This document shows positions 33,203 through 40,889 of a stretch of 64,000 nt of DNA, in pieces. Origin of the DNA: Arthrobacter globiformis (lineage in GTDB: Bacteria > Actinomycetota > Actinomycetes > Actinomycetales > Micrococcaceae); the NCBI RefSeq assembly GCF_030817195.1, contig NZ_JAUSYZ010000001.1, forward strand, positions 3,472,001-3,536,000. The letters are read 5' to 3'. How positions within the stretch are numbered: position 1 is the first letter of the stretch; every line of letters starts with the position of its first letter. Position numbers and translations under genes: made by a program. Under the pieces are notes generated by a model, which worked only from the letters and a program-made list of their open reading frames with translations, ran no database searches and was not told the origin of the DNA.

Positions 33203-33778
33203 ATGGACGACGAGGTTTTCGCCGTCAAGGAAGTGGCGGAAATGTTCAAGCTGTCGCCGAGCACCATCTATGCTCGCGTCTCAGGGTGGTCGCATCTCAG
33301 GATCACCCCGACCGACATCCGGTTCAGCAGGGCAGACATTGGAGAGTTCAAGGCAATGTCGCGCAAGACGCCGTCAGTGCCTGTGACGCAGGCAAGGAGT
33401 GCCCGGATAGGGACGGAGAGGCAGAAGGCCAGAAACCCTCAGGAACGGCCTCAAAGAGCCACCAGCGCCCCGCTAAGGAGTGGTGGCCCGCCCCGATTGG
33501 GGGCAGAGCGGGCCACCTACCGAAGCCACAGAAGGCGTGTAGTGGCGCCCGGCTCAAAGGACTATACGCACCTCATATCAAGGAAACCTCAAGTTTTCCG
33601 CAGCAAGAAGCCCCGGACCAGTTCACACTGGAGGGGGCTTCTCAGTTCTCAGCGGAGGCTTAGGCCTTCCGGCCGGCAAAGGCTTCCCCCATGCATCGGA
33701 TCATCAGGGACACCCCGGTCTTCGGACCGGGGTGTTTTTCTTTGCCCATCAGTAATTGCAAAGCATGCTTACTATTAG
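33203..33778 (+). CDS. Excisionase-like helix-turn-helix protein
   Basis: The first 55 residues form a MerR/excisionase-type DNA-binding domain (VFAVKEVAEMFKLSPSTIYARV, then a wing and FSRADIGEFKAM). Such proteins direct integrase or act as small regulators. The frame continues to 191 codons, but the tail is Arg/Ser/Pro-rich and crosses a hairpin at 33482 and a terminator at 33711. The real protein is probably short and its 3' end lost or frameshifted. It lies within the decayed integrative element. Confidence 0.6.
   Translation: MDDEVFAVKEVAEMFKLSPSTIYARVSGWSHLRITPTDIRFSRADIGEFKAMSRKTPSVPVTQARSARIGTERQKARNPQERPQRATSAPLRSGGPPRLGAERATYRSHRRRVVAPGSKDYTHLISRKPQVFRSKKPRTSSHWRGLLSSQRRLRPSGRQRLPPCIGSSGTPRSSDRGVFLCPSVIAKHAYY
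33482..33517. repeat. GGTGGCCCGC hairpin, copy 2
   Basis: Inverted repeat GGTGGCCCGC and GCGGGCCACC followed by TACCGAAGCC, homologous to the element at 32938-32975, 544 bases away in the same orientation. Confidence 0.85.
33711..33734 (+). terminator. UUCG-loop terminator
   Basis: A perfect 10-bp stem CACCCCGGTC/GACCGGGGTG closed by a TTCG tetraloop, followed directly by TTTTT. Confidence 0.95.
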
Positions 33779-33866
33779 GCGCAGACTGTGCCTATGATCG
33801 GACTGGGCGCCGGCGATGCGCACAGGCCGGCCAACCTGGACCAACAGTCGAGGAAGGAACACCCAC

Positions 33867-34349
33867 ATGCAGCACAGCCAGCCGGGCGACAGCCCCGCCA
33901 ATCCGGAGACGCCCCGGCCCTCGAGCCCCGCGGCAGGTCAGCCAGGCTCCGCAGTGCCCCCTGAAGCGGCACCGGCAGGAGCGGCCGCAGGTACCGGCGC
34001 GGCGGGCCGCCATCCCGGCACCGCCGCCATCCCGGGTTACAACGGAACCACGCCGCCGCAGCCCGGCGCGGCCGAGCCCGATCGGCGCGTGACCCGTGCC
34101 GGGATGATCTGGGCGGCAGTGGCCTCGGCGCTGGTGGTCCTGGTGCTGCTGATCGCCTTCATCCTGCAGAACCAGGAACTCGTCCAGGTGAAGTTCTTCG
34201 GCCTGGAGGGAGCAGTGTCGCTAGGGATGTCCCTCTTCATCGCCGCAGTGGGCGGAGGTGTGCTCGTCGCGATGGCCGGCGCAGCCCGGATCATCCAGTT
34301 GCGCGCTGCAGCGCACCGGCGCAGGGTGCAGGCCGGCCGACAGCGGTAG
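33867..34349 (+). CDS. LapA family membrane protein
   Basis: 160 residues. A long Pro/Ala/Gly-rich disordered N-terminus (about 75 residues) precedes two transmembrane helices (AAVASALVVLVLLIAFIL and LGMSLFIAAVGGGVLVAMAG). Between them is QNQELVQVKFFG, the signature of the LapA/DUF1049 family, involved in envelope assembly in Gram-negatives and of unknown role here. The C-terminus is basic. The ATG at 33867 has GAGGAAGGAA upstream. It is a single gene, convergent with the SRPBCC gene. Confidence 0.88.
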   Translation: MQHSQPGDSPANPETPRPSSPAAGQPGSAVPPEAAPAGAAAGTGAAGRHPGTAAIPGYNGTTPPQPGAAEPDRRVTRAGMIWAAVASALVVLVLLIAFILQNQELVQVKFFGLEGAVSLGMSLFIAAVGGGVLVAMAGAARIIQLRAAAHRRRVQAGRQR

Positions 34350-34373
34350 AGCGGCAAGCCCCAGACCACGCAG

Positions 34374-34805
34374 TCAGTCCGCCAGGTACTCCTTGAGGTT
34401 GCCAAGCACCATGCCCCAAAGTTTTTCCGACTCCGCGGCCTCGCCATCACTCTTGTTGTTGCCCTGGGTGATGCTGACCCGCGTGCCCTCCGCCACGGGC
34501 TCCAGGCTGTACTCCACGGTGTGATAGTTGTCCGGCTCGTCGGGCAGACCCGACAAGGGGCTGTAGTGGGTGATGCGCAGAAGTTCATTGGGGCGGACTT
34601 CCAGCACGGTCCCCTTGTCCCGGTAGGACTTGCCCTGCCACTCCCCCTGGAACGTCACAGGTTCACCTTCCCGCCAGCTGGATGTGACATGCGTGCCGAG
34701 AAAGTATTCCTTGACGTCGGCCGGCTCCGTCAGTGCCTGCCAAACCCGCTCCGGCTGTGCGGCGACAACAATGTTCGCCTCGGCGTCCCTGAATTGTTTG
34801 TCCAT
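34374..34805 (-). CDS. SRPBCC domain protein (AHSA1-like)
   Basis: 143 residues of the START/SRPBCC fold. IVVAAQPERVWQALTEPADVKEYFLG at the N-terminus and the C-terminal WGMVLGNLKEYLAD are typical of the AHSA1/polyketide-cyclase-like group. The family binds hydrophobic ligands; no substrate can be named. The ATG at 34805 has AGGAGGGGAAA upstream, and the longer frame is rejected. It is transcribed alone. Confidence 0.88.
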   Translation of the reverse strand: MDKQFRDAEANIVVAAQPERVWQALTEPADVKEYFLGTHVTSSWREGEPVTFQGEWQGKSYRDKGTVLEVRPNELLRITHYSPLSGLPDEPDNYHTVEYSLEPVAEGTRVSITQGNNKSDGEAAESEKLWGMVLGNLKEYLAD

Positions 34806-34897
34806 GCTTTCCCCTCCTGGCGCCACCCTACCCGCGGACAGACACCGAAGTAAGGGCACCAGCAGTAAGGGCACAGTGGCCGAGGGCCAGACAGGGC

Positions 34898-34929
34898 GAG
34901 GTCCGGTCCCGTGTCGGGGACCGGACCTC
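34898..34929 (-). terminator. Terminator of the sugar operon
   Basis: A 13-bp stem (GAGGTCCGGTCCC and complement) with a GTGTCG loop, 27 bases beyond the stop of the isomerase gene on the minus strand. Confidence 0.8.
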
Positions 34930-34955
34930 TGCTTCTGCCAGGTTCTTGCCGGGGT

Positions 34956-35813
34956 TTAGGCGAAGGGCTGCACCAGTTCGGCGTACCGGTCCTTCATCCT
35001 GGCCAGGACCGCGTCGCCGTCGGCGTCCCAGATCTCCTGGTTGAAGATTTCCACTTCGATGTCGCCGGTGTAGCCGGCGTCCCGGACCCAGGTGCTGATC
35101 GTGGCGAAGTCAATCACGCCGTCGCCCATCATGCCGCGGGAAAGCAACGCGTCCGCCGCGATCGGAAGGTTGAAGTCGCACACCTGGTAGGAGGCGATCC
35201 GGTTCTCCCTGCCGGCGCGCTCGATCTGGGCTTTCAGTTCCGGGTCCCACCAGACGTGGAAGGTGTCGACGGCGACCCCCACAGCCCGGGCGTCGTACGG
35301 CGCCGCCAGGTCCAGCGCCTGCCCCAGCGTGGAGATGAGCGCGCGGTCGGCGGCGTACATGGGGTGCAGGGGTTCCAGCACCAGCCGGACGCCGTGCTCA
35401 ACGGCGAACGGGACGAGGTCCCCGAGCCGGTCGGCCACGCGCTGGCGGGCAGCCACGACGTCCTTCTCCCCCGCCGCCAGACCCCCGACCACGAGGAACA
35501 GTTCCTGTGTGTCGAGCGCAACGGCCTCGAGGATCGCGGCCCTGTTGTCGGCGAGCGCTGCCGCCTGCCCGTCGGCGTCCGGAGCCGTGAGGAACCCGCC
35601 GCGGCACAGCGAGGAAACCCGCAGCCCGGCGTCCCTGATCAGCTTCGCCGCCTTGTCCAGCCCGGCGTCGGCCACGACGTCCCGCCAGGGCCCGATGGCG
35701 GGAATGCCTGCACGGGCACAGCCGTCAACGGCCTCGGCGAGCGTCCACTTCTTGGTGGTGGCGCTGTTGAGGGACAGCCGTGAAAAAGGGGACGGTTCTG
35801 AATTGAAGGTCAT
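34956..35813 (-). CDS. Sugar phosphate isomerase/epimerase family protein
   Basis: 285 residues, an AP endonuclease 2-type TIM barrel. Metal-binding motifs typical of the family are present: LEPLHPM, VDTFHVWWD, and the end EVEIFNQEIWD. Relatives include myo-inositol dehydratase/isomerase and hydroxypyruvate isomerase. The ATG overlaps the stop of the DUF993 gene upstream. It is the last gene of the three-gene LacI-flanked operon, ending at a terminator. It probably isomerises the product of the DUF993 or dehydrogenase step; the substrate is unknown. Confidence 0.9.
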   Translation of the reverse strand: MTFNSEPSPFSRLSLNSATTKKWTLAEAVDGCARAGIPAIGPWRDVVADAGLDKAAKLIRDAGLRVSSLCRGGFLTAPDADGQAAALADNRAAILEAVALDTQELFLVVGGLAAGEKDVVAARQRVADRLGDLVPFAVEHGVRLVLEPLHPMYAADRALISTLGQALDLAAPYDARAVGVAVDTFHVWWDPELKAQIERAGRENRIASYQVCDFNLPIAADALLSRGMMGDGVIDFATISTWVRDAGYTGDIEVEIFNQEIWDADGDAVLARMKDRYAELVQPFA

Positions 35814-37024
35814 ACTCCCACTCCGTTGATGCGAAGGAAATCGGACATCCGGAACGCTGCGAGGGCGGGGTCCTTCAGCAGCCCGGCTTCGTCGGCCAGT
35901 TCGAAGGTCTTCGCCAGGTGCACCACGGAACGGCCCGAGTGCAGCCCGCCCACCATCTGGAATCCCGGCTGCTTGCCGTTGAGCCAGGACAGGAAGGCGA
36001 TCCCGGTCTTGTAGTAGAACGTGGGGGCGCTGAAGATGTGCTTGCCAAGTTCCCGGGTGGAGTCCAGGATGGCACGCGCTTTGGCGGCATCTCCGGCGTC
36101 GTAGCTCTGCAGCGCCGCGGACGCGGCCGGATAGATTGCCGCGAAGATCCCCAGCAGGGCGTCTGAGTGGAGGGTGCCGTCGCCGTCGATCAGTTCCGGG
36201 TAGTTGAAGTCGTCGCCGGTGTAGAGGCGGACACCCTCGGGAAGGGCTGCCCGCAGCGCCACCTCATGCGATGCGTCCAGCAGGGAGACCTTGACGCCGT
36301 CCACCTTGTCCGCATTCTCGCGGATGAGCGAAAGGAAGGTCTCCGTGGCCACGGAGACGTCGTCCGAGCCCCAGTAGCCGGCCAGTGCGGGGTCGAACAT
36401 GGTGCCGAGCCAGTGCAGGATGACGGGCTGGTCGGCCTCCCGCAGCAGCGTGGAGTAGACCTTCAGGTAGTCCTCGGGACCGCACGCCACCCGGGCCAGT
36501 GCCCGGGAGGCCATGAGGATCACCTTGGGCCCGGCCTCGCTGACGACGGCGACCTGCTCGCGGTAGGCGGCGAGGACAGCCTGCAGGCCGGCTTCGCCGG
36601 ACGGCAGTGTGGCGAGATCCAGCTGGTCGGTGCCGGCACCGCAGGCCACGAGGTCCCGGACAGTCATGCCGGCCGTGGCGGTCCCGCCGGCGGAAACCAC
36701 GGAGGCCGCCTCCGCCCCGGTGCGCTTGATCAGCTGCTGGGTGGCGGGCCAGTCCAGGCCCATGCCGCGCTGGGCGGTGTCCATCGCGTCGGCGACCCCC
36801 AGCCCGTAGGACCAGAGCTCGTGCCGGTAGGCCAGGGTGGCCTCCCAGTCGAGACGTGCCGGGGCGCCGGGGGTGTTGTCGGCGGTGACCTCGGGGATGA
36901 CGTGGGCGGCCGCGTACGCCCGGCGTGATGTCAGCGGTGCCGTCGGTTTGGCCCAGGTGGTGGCGGAGCGGAGGCGGTACTCCCGGGTTCCGCCGTCGGA
37001 CGTGGGAAGGATCAGTGACGTCAT
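35810..37024 (-). CDS. DUF993 family protein (aldolase-like TIM barrel)
   Basis: 404 residues. DUF993 proteins resemble dihydrodipicolinate synthase/aldolase barrels. Visible segments include VILMASRALARVACGPEDYLKVY, WLGTMFDPALAGYWGSDD and VKVSLLDASHEVALR, in which a lysine could form a Schiff base. The ATG at 37024 overlaps the stop of the upstream dehydrogenase (ATGA); the longer frame is a shadow. It is the middle gene of the operon, probably doing a retro-aldol or dehydration step. The real reaction is not known. Confidence 0.85.
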   Translation of the reverse strand: MTSLILPTSDGGTREYRLRSATTWAKPTAPLTSRRAYAAAHVIPEVTADNTPGAPARLDWEATLAYRHELWSYGLGVADAMDTAQRGMGLDWPATQQLIKRTGAEAASVVSAGGTATAGMTVRDLVACGAGTDQLDLATLPSGEAGLQAVLAAYREQVAVVSEAGPKVILMASRALARVACGPEDYLKVYSTLLREADQPVILHWLGTMFDPALAGYWGSDDVSVATETFLSLIRENADKVDGVKVSLLDASHEVALRAALPEGVRLYTGDDFNYPELIDGDGTLHSDALLGIFAAIYPAASAALQSYDAGDAAKARAILDSTRELGKHIFSAPTFYYKTGIAFLSWLNGKQPGFQMVGGLHSGRSVVHLAKTFELADEAGLLKDPALAAFRMSDFLRINGVGV

Positions 37025-38193
37025 CAGAGCGTGATCTCCGGGATGTCGATGGTGCGGCGTTCGTCGCTGGACTGCAGGCCGAGTTCGGCTAGCTGCACGC
37101 CGCGGGCGGCGGAGAGCAGCCCGAAGCGGTGCTCGCGGCCGGCGACGACGTCGCGCAGGAACTCTTCCCACTGCAGCTTGAAGCCGTTGTCCAGCTCAGC
37201 GTTCGCCGGGACTTCCTGCCACTGGCTGCGGAAGGATTCGGTGACCGGAAGGTCCGGGTTCCAGACAGGCTTGGGCGTGTGGGCCCGCTGCTGCGCAACG
37301 CACTTGTTCAAACCGGCGACGGCGGAACCGTGCGTGCCGTCGATCTGGAACTCCACCAGTTCGTCACGGTAGACCCGGACGGCCCAGGAGGAGTTGATCT
37401 GGCCGATGACGTCGTCTCCGCCCGGGGTAACCAGTTCGAAGATGCCGTACGAGGCGTCGTCAGCAGTTGCCTTGTACTCGTTGCCGGCCTCGTCCCACCG
37501 CGTAGGGATGTGGGTGGCGGTCTTGGCATTGACGCTCTTGACCTTGCCGATGATGCCTTCCAGGACGTAGTTCCAGTGGCAGAACATGTCCGTGGTCATT
37601 CCGCCGCCGTCCTCCTTGCGGTAGTTCCAGGACGGGCGCTGGGCCGCCTGCACGTCGCCTTCGAAGACCCAGTAGCCGAATTCGCCGCGGATGGACAGGA
37701 TCCGGCCGAAGAACCCTTCGTCCACAAGGCGGCGCAGCTTGACCAGGCCGGGGAGGTAGAGCTTGTCGTGCACGACACCGGCGGTAACCCCGGCTTCCTT
37801 GCCTATGCGGGCCAGCTCGATGGCCTCCTCCAGGGTTTCCGCCGTCGGCTTCTCGGTGAAAATGTGCTTGCCGGCCGACATGGCCTTCTTCAGGGTCGCC
37901 GCCCGCAGGCTGGTCATGGAGGCATCGAAGACGACGTCGACAGTGGGATCGTTGATCACGCCGTCAAGGTCGGTGGTCCATTCCGAAATCTTGTGGAGCT
38001 CTGCGAGTTCGCGGATTTTCGCTTCGTTGCGACCGACGAGGATCGGCTCGACCTGGACTTTGGTGCCGTCCTCCAGGGTGAAGCCGCCGGCGTCGCGGAT
38101 CGGGAGGATGGAGCGCAGCAGGTGCTGGCGGTAGCCCATCCGGCCGGTGATGCCGTTCATGGCGATACGGATCGTCTTTGTTTCGAAACCCAT
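37024..38193 (-). CDS. Gfo/Idh/MocA family oxidoreductase
   Basis: 389 residues. The N-terminal Rossmann domain (RIAMNGITGRMGYRQHLL, DASMTSLRAATLKKAMSAGKHIFTEKPTAETLEEA) contains the conserved EKP of the family. The C-terminal alpha/beta domain binds the sugar. It likely oxidises a sugar or polyol with NAD(P). It is the first gene of the operon, with a LacI-type operator pair and promoter in the gap to the divergent regulator. The cofactor-binding GxTGxxG form is unusual for the family, which mostly has GxGxxG/A. Confidence 0.92.
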   Translation of the reverse strand: MGFETKTIRIAMNGITGRMGYRQHLLRSILPIRDAGGFTLEDGTKVQVEPILVGRNEAKIRELAELHKISEWTTDLDGVINDPTVDVVFDASMTSLRAATLKKAMSAGKHIFTEKPTAETLEEAIELARIGKEAGVTAGVVHDKLYLPGLVKLRRLVDEGFFGRILSIRGEFGYWVFEGDVQAAQRPSWNYRKEDGGGMTTDMFCHWNYVLEGIIGKVKSVNAKTATHIPTRWDEAGNEYKATADDASYGIFELVTPGGDDVIGQINSSWAVRVYRDELVEFQIDGTHGSAVAGLNKCVAQQRAHTPKPVWNPDLPVTESFRSQWQEVPANAELDNGFKLQWEEFLRDVVAGREHRFGLLSAARGVQLAELGLQSSDERRTIDIPEITL

Positions 38194-38226
38194 GAGTCCT
38201 CATTCTTTCGTGGTGGATAGCAAATC

Positions 38227-38290
38227 GGGAAAGCGCGTTCCCGCTGCTTCTATAGTGCAGAACCGGAGCCAATCTGGCAAGCGCTTTCCA
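38227..38290 (-). promoter_or_regulatory. LacI-type operator pair and promoter of the sugar operon
   Basis: Two palindromes, GGGAAAGCGCGTTCCC (38227-38242) and TGGCAAGCGCTTTCCA (38275-38290), have the central CG typical of LacI-family operators and lie 48 bp apart centre to centre. On the minus strand, TTGCCA (38280-38275) and CACTAT (38257-38252), spaced 17, could be the -35 and -10. The upstream operator would cover the -35, and the other lies just past the start point. The promoter assignment is inference. Confidence 0.75.
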
Positions 38291-38368
38291 GACTTTTCTG
38301 CAACTGCGATAATGTGGGCACCAGCCGAGTTTCCCGAAGCTGGGGCCTGTTGAAGAGGAGTTGCGCCT

Positions 38369-39460
38369 GTGGCTGCAAGCACGCTGACCGAAGTAGCCCG
38401 CCTGGCCGGAGTCTCCCCTGCCACCGCCAGCCGGGTCCTGAACGGTTCGGCCAGGACCCCCGGGCCTGACATCGCGGAGCGTGTCCGGAAGGCGGCGGAC
38501 TCCCTGGGCTACATCCCCAACGCCCAGGCCCAGGGCCTCGCCAAGTCAAGCTCCGGCCTCATCGGGCTCATCGTGCACGACATTGCCGACCCCTACTTCT
38601 CGGCCATCGCCCGCGGCGTCCAGACCGCCGCCCGGCACCAGAACAAGATGGTGCTGCTGGCCACCACGGCGGGCAGCCCCGCCGACGAGCGGGCGGCCGT
38701 GGCAGCGTTTGCCGCGCGCCGGGCCGACTCGATAGTGATCGCCGGGTCGCGGTCTGCCCGGACGGCCGACAGGCAAGGCAACGCCGAACTGGCCGCCGAG
38801 CTCGACCGCTACTGCCGGAACGGCGGCCGGGTGGGCGTGGTGGGCCACGCCGTGGTGGGCGCCGAATCCGACGAGGGCTATCACGTGGTTGAGGTTCCCA
38901 ACGAGGATCTCGCGGCCGCACTCGCCCGGGAGCTGGCCGCCTCGCACGCCGGGGAGTTCGTGATCGTCGCCGGTCCGGAGGGGCTCCTGACCTCCGACGA
39001 CCGGGTTCGCGGCTTCCAGCGCGGCCTGGCGGATGCGGGGCTGCCGCCGGCGGACGTCCTGCACACGGGATTCGACCGCACGGGCGGTTACGAGGCGGGC
39101 CTGAAACTCGCAGCCCGCATCGGCGCGCCCGGCGGCAGCGGCGAGGCCGGTCCTGACGCCAGACAGGCGCGGCTCTGTATCTTCGCCGTCAACGACGTCA
39201 TGGCGATCGGGGCCACGGCCGCGCTGCGTTCCCAAGGGCTGCGGATCCCCCGGGACGCCGCCATCGCCGGGTTTGACGACATCGAAACCCTGCGCGACTT
39301 CCGGCCGGCCCTCTCCACTGTCCGCCTGCCCCTGGAGGAGATCGGCAGGCTGGCAGTGCCCGGCGCGGGTCCCGGCCAAACGGCCGCCGCCACCGTCGGG
39401 GTCACCGGCGAAGTGACACTCCGCCGGAGCACCGAGCCGGCCGGCGAACCGGCTTCATAG
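38369..39460 (+). CDS. LacI family transcriptional regulator
   Basis: 363 residues. The N-terminal helix-turn-helix reads LTEVARLAGVSPATASRVLNGSARTP with the hinge helix following. The ligand-binding domain is a periplasmic-binding-protein fold from about residue 65. The start is GTG at 38369, with GAGGAG at a spacing of 8. It is divergent from the Gfo/Idh-DUF993-isomerase operon and most likely represses it and itself through the two operators in the gap. The inducer is unknown. Confidence 0.93.
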   Translation: MAASTLTEVARLAGVSPATASRVLNGSARTPGPDIAERVRKAADSLGYIPNAQAQGLAKSSSGLIGLIVHDIADPYFSAIARGVQTAARHQNKMVLLATTAGSPADERAAVAAFAARRADSIVIAGSRSARTADRQGNAELAAELDRYCRNGGRVGVVGHAVVGAESDEGYHVVEVPNEDLAAALARELAASHAGEFVIVAGPEGLLTSDDRVRGFQRGLADAGLPPADVLHTGFDRTGGYEAGLKLAARIGAPGGSGEAGPDARQARLCIFAVNDVMAIGATAALRSQGLRIPRDAAIAGFDDIETLRDFRPALSTVRLPLEEIGRLAVPGAGPGQTAAATVGVTGEVTLRRSTEPAGEPAS

Positions 39461-39516
39461 ATTCAGGAAAGACAGTCCCGCAGCTGGACAGTCCCCGGCG
39501 GCAAGGGAAGGCGGCC

Positions 39517-40131
39517 ATGACAGACCCCGCACAGGAGGCAGCGGGCGGCATCACCACCGCGGCCGCCGAGTGGCCCGCTGTGGAGCAACTGTTCGGCGTC
39601 CGCGGTGAGCCCTCACGCTGCTGGTGCCGGTTCTTTGCCCTGCCGGGGGCCGGCTTCGCTGCCACGCCTCCCGCTGGCCGCAAGGCACAGCTGAAAGACA
39701 AGTTCGACGGCGGCGGGCCGGCACCGGGGGTCCTGGCGTACCGCGGTGGTTCCGCCGTCGGCTGGTGCGCCGTGGAACCGCGCGGGTGCTACCCGCGGAT
39801 CCTCCGTTCCCAGGTGTTCAAGGCTGCTGGCGCGGCAGTCACAGAGGATGACAGCGGCGCAAAGAGTGTGTGGTCGGTGAGCTGTTTCGTCGTCGCCCCC
39901 GGCCACCGGCGCAGCGGCGTGGCCGCCGCCCTGCTCGCTGCCGCCGTCGACCACGCACGGGCCAACGGTGCCGCTGTCGTGGAGGGGTATCCGGTGGATC
40001 CCGCGCAACGGCCGAAGGCCGGGCCGGCGGACCTCTACCAGGGGACGCTCGGGCTGTTCCTGGCCGCCGGCTTCGAGGTGGTCAGCGACGCTGTACCCGG
40101 GCGCGCCGTTGTGCGCCTGCAGGTGGGATGA
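39517..40131 (+). CDS. GNAT family N-acetyltransferase
   Basis: 204 residues. The acetyl-CoA pyrophosphate loop is visible as VAPGHRRSGVAAALL near residue 125, with the C-terminal GLFLAAGFEVV typical of GNAT. The N-terminal part has a CWCRFF cysteine cluster and a variable loop seen in a subgroup of actinobacterial members. The substrate is unknown. It follows the LacI gene by 56 bases on the same strand but is probably not functionally linked. Confidence 0.88.
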   Translation: MTDPAQEAAGGITTAAAEWPAVEQLFGVRGEPSRCWCRFFALPGAGFAATPPAGRKAQLKDKFDGGGPAPGVLAYRGGSAVGWCAVEPRGCYPRILRSQVFKAAGAAVTEDDSGAKSVWSVSCFVVAPGHRRSGVAAALLAAAVDHARANGAAVVEGYPVDPAQRPKAGPADLYQGTLGLFLAAGFEVVSDAVPGRAVVRLQVG

Positions 40132-40202
40132 CGCGGACGGCAGCGGCAACCTCGGCCCCGGGCTCCGCACTCCGGGTTTCAAGGACCGGCTATCTTGGCA
40201 GC

Positions 40203-40889
40203 ATGGCAAATGAAGCGGTCCTGGCGTTGATTCGCTCCGAACTGCGGGCGGCGGCAGACCCCGGACGCGGCGCCGCGGCGCAGGCCTACATGAAGTCCGC
40301 AACACCATCCCTTGGCGTCCGTGTGCCGGAGGTGCGCCGAACAGCCAAGGCCGTGGCCGCCGCCCATCCCTTTGAAACCGCCGACGACCTGCGGTCAACG
40401 GTGCTTGTCCTGTGGCGTGACGCCCTCTACCGCGAGGAACGCTATGCTGCGATCGACCTGACCGGGCTGCGAAGCGTGGCCGGAGACCCGCTGATGCTTC
40501 CGGTGTATGAGGAGATCATCCGAACCGGATCATCCTGGGACTATGTGGACGGGGTGTCCCATCGGATCGGCGCCCTGCTCAAGGCCCACCGGGAGGAACT
40601 AACCCGCGTACTGCTCCAGTGGAGCGTCGACCGGGACTTCTGGATCCGGCGGGCGTCGATCACGGCACAGCTGGGAGCCAAAGTCCAGACGGACACCGGC
40701 CTGCTCACTGCCGTGATCGAGGCGAACATGGCCGACAAGGAATTCTTTATCCGCAAGGCCATCGGGTGGGCGTTGCGTGAGTACGCCAAAACCGACCCGG
40801 AATGGGTCCTGGAGTTCGTGGCACGTAACGGCCCGTCGCTCAGCCCGCTCTCGCGCAGGGAAGCCCTGAAAAACCTTCAGGTCATATAA
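40203..40889 (+). CDS. DNA alkylation repair protein (AlkD-like HEAT-repeat glycosylase)
   Basis: 228 residues matching PF08713, helical HEAT repeats that excise alkylated purines. Diagnostic segments are SSWDYVDGVSHRIG, SVDRDFWIRRASI and the end ADKEFFIRKAIGWALREYAKTDPEWV, with the catalytic Asp and Trp positions present. The ATG at 40203 gives a family-like start. The last 8 bases overlap the convergent mannosyltransferase gene. It is separate from the two other glycosylase-type genes at 18-20 kb. Confidence 0.9.
   Translation: MANEAVLALIRSELRAAADPGRGAAAQAYMKSATPSLGVRVPEVRRTAKAVAAAHPFETADDLRSTVLVLWRDALYREERYAAIDLTGLRSVAGDPLMLPVYEEIIRTGSSWDYVDGVSHRIGALLKAHREELTRVLLQWSVDRDFWIRRASITAQLGAKVQTDTGLLTAVIEANMADKEFFIRKAIGWALREYAKTDPEWVLEFVARNGPSLSPLSRREALKNLQVI

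Larger units (their letters stand above)
31321..33660. mobile_element. Decayed integrative element next to tRNA-Arg
   Basis: The stretch after tRNA-Arg holds an integrase catalytic half, a DUF6221 gene, an excisionase-like HTH gene and repeated hairpins. Its base composition is less biased than the core genes on both sides. A degraded copy of the tRNA 3' end (GTTCGATCCTCTGGCGCC) lies at 31481-31498. No structural phage genes or replication genes are seen, so this is a relic. The right boundary is a guess. Confidence 0.6.

Noticed and set aside
33606..33642. Hairpin GAAGCCCC...GGGGCTTC as a terminator
   Set aside because: The arms pair but no T-run follows and it lies inside the doubtful tail of the excisionase-like frame; the TTCG hairpin at 33711 is the better terminator.
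17881..33800. Anti-phage defence island
   Set aside because: No restriction, toxin-antitoxin, CBASS, retron or CRISPR-type genes are recognisable around the tRNAs or the relic element.
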